From contig CP136066.1 in the NCBI GenBank assembly GCA_032622095.1, forward strand, positions 155,829,152 to 155,893,151: a DNA stretch of 64,000 bases, in the 5' to 3' direction. How positions within the stretch are numbered: the first letter of the stretch is position 1; each line of letters starts with the position of its first letter. The DNA comes from Siphonodentalium dalli. Taxonomy: Eukaryota; Mollusca; Scaphopoda; Gadilida; Siphonodentaliidae. The position numbers and the translations under genes are program-made. Positions 11,298 through 64,000 of this stretch are shown one piece after another. The notes beneath the pieces were generated by a model, which saw only the letters and a program-made list of their open reading frames with translations, searched no databases and was not told where the DNA came from.

Positions 11298-12529
11298 TAA
11301 TTTTTTATTTGAATTCTCTGCATTCTGGGAGCCATAACAGGAAAAATCTTTCTATGATTTCAGCTGTTTCCTATTTCTCTATGGGCATCTTCTGACAAAC
11401 AGACATTTCAAATGGTGATGAGTTACAGTATTTTAATCATATTTTATGGCACATATTGTTATTAAAACCGTATATCAAGACACTATAAAAAAATAATCGG
11501 AGACGCAAAAATTAACTAGTCCTGTACAAAAAATTTGTTGTTGATGTGGATATCAACATTGAACCCCTCCCCTAAACAAATTCCACGATCAAAACTTCAT
11601 TGTCCTGCACCATTTTCAGTTAGACACCACTCATGTACAGCATGCATATTTCATATAGATTCGAAGTTTTAGGACACCAACAATTATTTTTGTTAATTTT
11701 TCAATAACATAATTTCTTCGCTGGAACAAGGCAGAAAAAAAACAGCGTTGAATTAATTTTATGTTGTATCTGGAGGTCTGGATCCTGATTGCATCTTTAA
11801 AGATGCCTCACATGATTTGACAACTTGAAATTACTAGTAGTAGTTAGTTCTGTTTTGTATAACAGAATACAAGTATAATGAGATCAAATTTATAATCCTA
11901 TTTTGATGGTAAAATGGAATCAAAGTCAAAATATCACTGATGATGTTGTAGACTCATGATTTCCTTCCCAATAATGGTGAATATTGAAAGAGCGTTCCTA
12001 AAAATGTGTATTTTCAGCACTATTTTCAGAGGGTTATTTAGTTGCTTATTATTTTTGACTAATTTGTTGTCAAATCGCATGGGACATTTTAAAATTTCTT
12101 TCAGGTTCATCGAGATCTAGATGTGGCCACCCAGTTGGGCTCTTGGAAAAGACAAGAAATGAGGTATTGGTTTATGAGTATATTTTATGTATAACAATAT
12201 GTGTAATATGATCACAGTCAGTTCAACAATAAACGTATCATCAGTGGGCTTCAAAAAGGTCATATCGACTGGAAATCAAATTTTACGTAACACCCAAAAA
12301 AAACCCCTGAAAAATATCTGCTGAAATAAAGTTGTAAGCGGTAGTTATTGTGCCAGAAGCCTATCATTGTCCCTTACATTAATAACATTAAGAATCACTT
12401 TAATATGGATATCATTCTCGTTTGATCCAATAAACATGGGAGGTAAGACCTCTGTTCCTGATGGGACTCGTCAAAAACAATGAGGAAATTCGTGCCTCTA
12501 AAATGTGGTAATTAAAGCCACATGACGGT

Positions 12530-12800
12530 TTACTCTTCAAAATACACCTAATAATATTTGCTTATAAATTTTTCCAACTACTTTTCTACAGGAATTATAT
12601 GTCCCAGAAAGATGCATTGAAGTCACAGAAAATACAACTTTGAACACAGTGTTCGGGCCCCAAACAAACAACAGCCATGTGCACATCAAGGAACAGAAAA
12701 GTATTTCTCAGATCATATGAAGCCGGTATATCATTATTTTGTGTACTTGTCAACCTATCTTACATCTCTTTCCAAATTACATTGACAAAATTTGGAAGCT
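12530..12800. repeat. Family E dispersed repeat, diverged copy
   Basis: ATTATATGTCCCAGAAAGAT, GCATTGAAGTCA and CCAAACAAACAACAGCCATG match the 8765-9140 copy. Confidence 0.55.
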
Positions 12801-13280
12801 CTGTTTAATATAATGATAACATTCATTTCTAAAAGTCAAATTTTTTGTGTTTGCCATTTTAAAATTAAATGAGAGTTCAAACCTAGGGACATGTTCTCCG
12901 GTAAAATAAAGTAAATGGTACAGCGACTACAGAAACAAATGACATGGCTGTGAACAATATACTATGTATACTAACTTTTAATGCATTTGATTGACAAAGT
13001 ATGAAAAATAAATTATCGCATTAATTGTATAATACAGTCCCCCATAATGAACTCAAAGTAATAAAAAAAAACCCTGGTCCAAAATTTGCATGAACACTCT
13101 TAATTTCACATAGCAAAATCCCGAGAGAAAATGCGTCTACAGACCTCATTGATCTAGAATTTATTACCGGTACTCACCAGACATGTTGAGCAAAAAACAG
13201 ATCATAGTAAACATTAGAAAAGAAATTTTGCCAGAAAAAGAAATACACTTCTATTGAGCATTATATGTCTTATAGCGATC

Positions 13281-13500
13281 ATACAGTAAAGCCCTAAATA
13301 ATCAACTCCTTAACCACAGCAGAATTATGGGTAACTTTTCAGGATTTAGTCGGAAATATGGCTTGTTGCTATTCATCGGAAAACTCTCTGGGAGAGCTTT
13401 CCGATGAATGGCAACAAGTCATATTTCCGACTAAATCCTGAAAAGTTACCCATAATTCTGTTGTGGTTAAGGAGTCGATTAATTTGGGCATTACTGTATA
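13281..13500. mobile_element. Family B hairpin element, copy 1
   Basis: Arms ATACAGTAAAGCCCTAAATA and GGGCATTACTGTAT enclose a nearly full-length inverted repeat (TTAACCACAGCAGAATTATG, GGAAATATGGCTTGTTGC, GGAAAGCTCTC at the loop). It is effectively one 220-bp hairpin with no coding capacity. Confidence 0.85.
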
Positions 13501-13551
13501 AAGAATGAATGCGGATTTTAGATTTACATGTTTTATAGGAACAATAACAAG

Positions 13552-13744
13552 TACAGTAATGCCCTAAATAATCAACTCCTTAACCACAGCATAATTATGG
13601 ATAATTCTTCAGGATTTAGTTGGAAATATGGCTTGTTGCCATTCATCCGAAAGCTCACACTGGCAATAAGCCATAACTAAATCCTGAAAAGTTACCCATA
13701 ATTCTGCGGTGGTTAAGGAGTTGATTATTTAGGGCATTACTGTA
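13552..13744. mobile_element. Family B hairpin element, copy 2
   Basis: TACAGTAATGCCCTAAATAA at one end, GGGCATTACTGTA at the other. It is shorter at the loop than copy 1, which lies 50 bases away. Confidence 0.85.
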
Positions 13745-13991
13745 TAAATATCAGCAGACATAACATTTCAGAAGCCCACCAATGATATACATAGTCTTTC
13801 ACTTTTTTGACATAACAACATGAACTTGTACAACATTAAAACAACAGAACAGAAGTCCCCTGGCAATTCGACTTAAAAGGGAACCATCTGTCCAATATTG
13901 CTGCCAGATGACAATAACACAAGTATCACATACCTGTATGACATCATCATCATATGAACTGTGTTTAAAAGAATCGAGGGCCAAATTATTA

Positions 13992-14203
13992 TACAGTAAT
14001 GCCCTAAATAATCGACTCCTTAACCACAGCAGAATATGAGTAATTTTTCAGGTTTAGACGAAAATATGGCTTGTTTCCATTCATCGGAAAGCGCTCACTG
14101 AGAGCTTCCGATGAATGGCAACAAGCCATATTTCCAACTAAATACTGAAAATTACCCATAATTATGCTGTGGTTAAGGAGTCGATTATTTAGGGCATTAC
14201 TAT
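13992..14203. mobile_element. Family B hairpin element, copy 3
   Basis: Same arms as the other copies; the third within 1 kb. Its outer right end (GGGCATTACTATA) has one change. Confidence 0.85.
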
Positions 14204-14520
14204 ATTTTATGAAAAGCATAGCTTGAAAATTAGTGAACTATTTACCCCATATTTGTGGAAATGTTTAAGATGATGCAACCATTCCGGACTACCAGCTTGG
14301 CCATTAAATGTAAATACATATGTTTTCATGGATTATGTATGGAAATGTGATGAGCGAAGGCCACGGCACACCTGAGCATTATTGCTGAGCACTATACCTT
14401 ATAAGATCATAAAATGCTTACAGTAAACGGGGGTTTGTGTTTAGACAAGTCTCGAAAGGCAAAAGTTTTAAGCATCAAATACATTCGATATTTATTGTCT
14501 CGAAGCGTGAGAAATTTTAC

Positions 14521-14737
14521 TTAGCACCATTGCATATATCTATAATTGTAATTCAAGTTGAAATTTGTTGCTAAAACACACATTCTGATTGGTCGCGGGT
14601 TGCTAACTTTAGTTTTTGTTTTCACCAGTATCGGCCACTGATCAGTTAAAAGTTTTTGAATGTAGAACGGCGTCATTACAAAGAGCATAAAATATGTCAT
14701 ACTACAGCCAGGAGTCACGTAATCACAGATGTTTACT
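14521..14737. repeat. Family T repeat, part left of an insertion
   Basis: AAAACACACATTCTGATTGG, a GAACGGCGTCAT block and CACAGATGTTTACT match 55690-55900. The copy is interrupted at GTTTACT and resumes at 15713 with TTACTATAGATACC. Confidence 0.7.
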
Positions 14738-15056
14738 CAGGGATTTTTCTGCTTATTTTGGGAATGGGTCCGGGTCCGTTCGAATTGGGAAAAATGTGTC
14801 TTTACAGACCAAAATTGGGAATTTTCCATGTTTTAGAAAAATTCAATTAATCACTGTTACACACAAGTAAATAGTACTAATACCGTAATTTTCAGTGTAT
14901 AACGCTACTTAAACACAGGTAACTCAAAGATGGAGTAAAATCCCAGCCCATTGGGGTCCATTTCTCAGCCTCAGGTAAGTTGAAAATTCACAGATAACAA
15001 CGGAAGGATTCAAGCCATCCACCAAACTTCGACGGAAAAAACGGTAATAATAGTGC

Positions 15057-15077
15057 GGGGGGGGGGGGGGGGGGGGG
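15057..15077. repeat. Poly-G tract
   Basis: Twenty-one consecutive G residues inside the 975-bp insertion; the length should be treated as approximate in any assembly. Confidence 0.9.
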
Positions 15078-15227
15078 ATTCCAGCAAATGTTTATAAAAT
15101 TAACAGTGAGGACAGCTGGTGAGGACGTGAAATTTTTATATTTTATACATAACTCGGCAAGCTTTTTCTTCTCTGCAAGATTATATTTTTGTTTAAATGG
15201 AGCCCCACGCTGCCACAGTAAAAAATG

Positions 15228-15482
15228 TGTATTCCGGTAACCACATGGTGCGTCCCCCCTAATAATGAGATAATCCTGCTGAAAACGTGCGCAAACGTCA
15301 TGGATACACGGCTTAATCGTAAACCGATGAGTCCACTTTTAACGAAATGCGGGGGATGTGTATTCTGGAAGAACATGGTGCGTCCCCCTGATAATGAGAT
15401 AATCCTAGCAACCACGTGCGCGAAAGTAATATATACTGGCTTACAAGTCGGATGCGGCCACTTTCAAATGAATGCGGGGAGG
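15228..15482. repeat. 132-bp tandem duplication
   Basis: ATGGTGCGTCCCCC, AATGAGATAATCCT and AATGCGGGG occur twice with a period of about 132 bases inside the 14738-15712 element. Confidence 0.75.
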
Positions 15483-15981
15483 TAAACACCTGGCTCGGCC
15501 TGCTATGTTTATTTGTGGGAATTCCTCTCAAGCGAGTGACGTATTTACTATAATAACTGTCAAACTTTGATAATTATTCAATAAACCCGATGATATTATA
15601 TACCTGCCTGCAATTGGGAATTTGGTGGTTGAAAATTGGGAATAAAGGTGCCTTTTTCCCATTGGGAATGGGGCTGTTTACCGGACCCTGAGAACACCTA
15701 AAAAAATCCCTGTTACTATAGATACCGTTGAAAGGAAATTGTTCGGGCGCTGTTCAGAATAAACCCATTGAACGTTGTACCCAGAGATTTATCACCGAAA
15801 AAAGGATATCTCACTTCATTGCATGTAATACCGATAAAAAGCGATCTTTGCTGATCCTTGTGCAGATTCTTTCAATTTCATGCCTGAATATTCAACTCAA
15901 CTGAGTTTGTTTATCTGCTAAATGTACTGACAAGGCAGTGCATTATTCATTTGGTGAAAGCATCAATCTCAAAGTTTTTTT

Positions 15982-16245
15982 TTAATCCTTTCATGATGAG
16001 AGCTGCGCTGGTGCAGCATTACAGATCCTGTGCCAGTGCATTCTCTTTTATATGTGAGTCTCCCATAAGGATAATTACATATATAAGAAAATGCACTGGC
16101 TTACAAGGTCAAAGTAAATATTGTTAGGCCAATGTATTCTCTTATATATGAGAGGCTCCCTGTGGGAGACTCACATATATAAGAGAATGCACTGGCACAG
16201 GGTTTTTCGAAAAATTTCAGGAAGCTCAAGTCATGAATTGGTTAA
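15982..16245. mobile_element. Family A twin-hairpin element
   Basis: TTAA edges; TCCTTTCATGATGAGAGC on the left and AAGCTCAAGTCATGAATTGG on the right. Two hairpins with TTATATATGNGAG arms are joined by the linker CTTACAAGGTCAAAGTAAAT. Confidence 0.85.
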
Positions 16246-17129
16246 AACAAATATTTTGGCTTTGTTTCAGGTTCATTTCTTGATATATATAAGTATTCAA
16301 TGAGCAGGGAAAAGCCTTTCCTCAAAAGAAAATGGCCTGTCGGGGAGTTCACAAACTGTTTTCATGCTTTAATCCCCGATATCCAACTCAGCAGAGTACG
16401 TTTATCTCCTAAATAAATCGGCAGCGTATGTAACCGGGAATATTATTTATTAGTTATATGATATAGATAATATAGCGTATATGTCAATATCATTTGTGCC
16501 AGTTGGCATGTTTGTATACTTTCTCTCAAACGGTGGAGACATTTTAAAGTATGAGTCAAAGGTCAAGAGAGGCAATGATGGACAGTCACTTGTCTAAGCT
16601 GATATGATTGGTCATGCGACTGTGGTTGCAACCTGAGAAAGGTCACTGTGTGCTTAGTACTATTGCTTACTAGTAAGTCTGCGGAGAACATGCCTTGCCA
16701 GCATTTTGTCTTGCAAGGCAAAGCACTTAGAAATAATCATCATGTGTGCGGCAGGCTTGAGGCTTTTTATTTTTTCAAAACATTCTATGGTCATGTATAG
16801 ATCATGTAATGGAATAAAATCCTTTAGTTTTCCAAGCAGCCAATAGCATATTTTTCCAACCTATTTTATGCATTGTATTTTAAACAGAAACCTGTCTATA
16901 TTCCTAATTGTGCAAAAATGGAAGAATAACTTTGGAGTTAAACATTTTGAGAATCATTGCAAATAAAAACAGATTATGAGTTCCTTTTCGGGCGACAATG
17001 GAGGTGCCTGAAAATATAGTATTGCTATTTATTTGGCCTTATAATAGAAACATGATTTCTAATAAAAACTCATTATTAGCACTATCTTGTTAATGAGTGT
17101 ATGTAAAATGTAATGAATAATGGAATACT

Positions 17130-17741
17130 GTGGTCACCAGACATCGTTTACTTTCCCGATTTAGGGGAGATTCTCCCAAAATTCAGCCCCATCAACCACA
17201 CTCTCGATCGGGAAACAGTTTCTCCCGAATTCAGTAAAATTTAAAGAAATTTATATTGTCAACACATACAGCTAACTGATAAACAATAGCAGTCACAACA
17301 TGGTGACAGAAATGCGAAGAAAACAGGCTGCGTAATTAGCCTTGGGTAATTAACCTCCACACGATTATCCATAATGTAACTCTTGACACCTCTCGTTCAA
17401 TTAAATTATCATATGTGGAAACAAAGGTTGATATCTCAGTAATAACAGACCGAGCCAGCTGAATGATGACCGCAGTGGGATAACTGCATGTGAATTCGTC
17501 AGGAATGCGGTGGTGTCAAAGACAATTACTTCCTTGATGTATGGCAGTTATTTTATTGTTCATTTTAACTGTTAACGGTATGTGAAAGTTTCCTTATGCT
17601 GTTACTCACATGATGATATTGTTAATAATTTTAATAAAACAAGAACGATTTTAGTTTCCCGAATTTGAATCAGATCTCCCAAATTTGGAATACCAATCTC
17701 CCGAAATCGGAACTCCAGAAGTAAACATGCCTGGTGGTCAC
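17130..17741. mobile_element. 612-bp element with imperfect terminal inverted repeats
   Basis: GTGGTCACCAGACATCGTTT on the left pairs with the reverse complement of AAACATGCCTGGTGGTCAC on the right, and the pairing extends into TTCCCGATTTAGGGGAGA. No coding capacity; family unknown. Confidence 0.65.
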
Positions 17742-17904
17742 TAACTTTGATTATGAAGATATGTTTTTTTTTCAAGCAGTTTGCTGCATTTTTAATGCAG
17801 TAAAAATTTCATGACCACATTGAAGTAACAGCACATTTCTCAAATAGTTAACTCTTTCAAAAAATAAATATTGAAAAAATATCTTCATCAGCGCAGTAGA
17901 GAGG

Positions 17905-18166
17905 TTAACCCTTCCATGACTGGAGCTTCCTGAAATTTTGCGACCTGTGCCAATGCAATCTCTTATATATGCGAGTCTTCCATAGGGAGCCTGGCATATA
18001 TAAGAGAATAAATTGGCCTAACAATATTGACCTTGACAGTGTAAGCCAGTGCATTCTCTTATATATGCGAGGCTCCCTTATAGGAGACAATGTATATATA
18101 AGGGCATGCACTGGCACAGGATATTTAATGCTGCACCAGCACAATTTCCCATCATGGAAGGGTTAA
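17905..18166. mobile_element. Family A twin-hairpin element
   Basis: Flanked by TTAA on both sides; left end CCCTTCCATGACTGGAGC, right end CCCATCATGGAAGGG. Both hairpins and the linker CTAACAATATTGACCTTGAC are intact. Confidence 0.88.
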
Positions 18167-18710
18167 GATTAAAAAAATCTAATTTTGCAGCACAAAACAG
18201 AGAATTTTCATATTCATAATTGTTATAAAACAGACCCTCTTAAATTCTGATCTAACCATGCGTAGGCTAAATAAAATAATTATACCTGTGTTTAGGGTAA
18301 CAGGAGAAAAAAAAGGGGGAGGGTGTAATAAGTCATTTTAATTTATTTTTTAATAAAATTTTTCTTGCTCAACATTATTTCTGCCATTCTGTTCTATGGA
18401 GGGGAATTGGAGAGCAAGCTTTTTGTTCTGGGTGTCCCGAGGGTACAGCAACTGTAAGGTGGGTCACTTCCTAAGGTGATTTATGGAATTCAGCTTCATA
18501 AAATGTCAAAATAATGACTGTTGTTCACTATCTTAAAAAACAACAAAGTTATTCCAGTCACTATCAGGTATGTTCCGGTCGCATATTTTTGTTTTACAAG
18601 TGAAAACAAAAATGAGTCTGAGGAAAATTTGAAAGAAAAAAACGATAAAATGGTGAGGAGGCGGCCCATTTTGGGAGCGGCGAGTGGGTTATCCTATACA
18701 CAGGTATTAT

Positions 18711-18716
18711 TTTATT
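18711..18716 (-). terminator. Candidate polyadenylation signal of pecanex
   Basis: AATAAA on the minus strand (TTTATT on plus), about 106 bases after the TAG stop. It is the first canonical hexamer past the stop. The sequence around it is AT-rich; the true cleavage site is not determined. Confidence 0.5.
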
Positions 18717-18821
18717 TAGCTTTATAAAATATAGCACAGCAGAATGTTAACTAAGAATCAACAGAACATCCAACGAGAATGCAGTCATAGAGAAATCACG
18801 AATATTCATCAAAGGCAATTT

Positions 18822-63925
<45,104 letters not shown>

Positions 63926-64000
63926 CTGAAATTCATGAAAAAAAGTTTTGTATGTGGCATACACAACATAGTGAATTAGACAAATTCAAGAACATCAAAA

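Larger units (their letters stand above)
14738..15712. mobile_element. 975-bp non-autonomous DNA transposon with 5-bp target duplication
   Basis: Ends CAGGGATTTTTCTGC and AAAAAAATCCCTG are inverted, with a second inverted block inside (GGGTCCGG against CCGGACCC). It is flanked by TTACT on both sides (14733-14737 and 15713-15717). The related sequence at 55880 reads straight through as GTTTACTATAGATAC, which is the empty site. CAGGG ends suggest hAT or a similar superfamily, but a 5-bp duplication is unusual for that. Inside are a 21-base G run and a 132-bp tandem duplication. No transposase. Confidence 0.8.
8300..18700. other. Repeat-rich region between the two genes, no gene seen
   Basis: About 10 kb without a convincing coding exon on either strand. 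It contains copies of families E, V and B, LINE 3' ends, a GA microsatellite, a 66-bp palindrome, a 975-bp insertion, two family-A elements and a 612-bp inverted-repeat element. It should also hold pecanex 3' flanking DNA and possibly the promoter of the left-hand gene, but no promoter motif could be identified. Confidence 0.5.

Noticed and set aside
13930-13965. Small minus-strand exon ending GATGTCATACAG|GTATGT
   Set aside because: It has a good donor, but the acceptor and leading frame are ambiguous, it lies between two hairpin elements, and nothing ties it to either gene.

Overview
The window is AT-rich, intron-rich animal genomic DNA. Exons are small, with GT-AG junctions and compatible phases, and are separated by introns of about 0.2 to 4 kb full of short palindromic transposon remnants, minisatellites, a tRNA-derived SINE and LINE 3' ends. 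There are no operons, prokaryotic promoters or Shine-Dalgarno sites. The protein and the repeat style suggest an invertebrate metazoan, probably marine, but the phylum cannot be decided from the sequence alone.

The main content, 18.8 to 63.9 kb on the minus strand, is the 3' two thirds of a pecanex (PCNX) gene. I assembled 26 coding exons, including an 11-codon microexon, that join without a frame break into 1,338 residues and a stop; the 5' exons lie beyond the right edge. The fragment runs from the end of the N-terminal cytoplasmic region, through the multi-pass membrane core, to the conserved pecanex C-terminal domain and a short serine-rich tail. A polyadenylation signal lies about 110 bases past the stop.

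The left end, 0 to 3.2 kb (possibly to 8.3 kb), holds four or five exons of a second minus-strand gene that runs off the left edge. Its product is low-complexity, Gln/Ser/Thr/Pro-rich, with a short coiled coil and basic clusters. I do not recognise it. About 10 kb of repeat-rich DNA (8.3 to 18.7 kb) lies between the genes; no gene is evident there.

Repeats take up much of the non-coding DNA. The main families, named here by letter, are: A, a TTAA-flanked piggyBac-like element with two tandem hairpins (about a dozen copies); B, a single long hairpin with TACAGTA ends; C, an element with a GAGGTCCCCAGAGGGTGAA hairpin; D, degenerate units ending in a small hairpin; E, a longer element with a TTTATCGACCTATTTCG motif; U and V, further dispersed elements; several one-off long-terminal-inverted-repeat elements; and a 2.6 kb array of 56-bp units that starts at a pecanex splice donor and seems to derive from it. 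One insertion (14738-15712) can be proven by its target duplication and by an uninterrupted relative of its target elsewhere in the window. No novel multi-gene system is visible. The points of most interest are the donor-derived array, the twin-hairpin element and its core in a second terminal context, and the unidentified left-hand gene.
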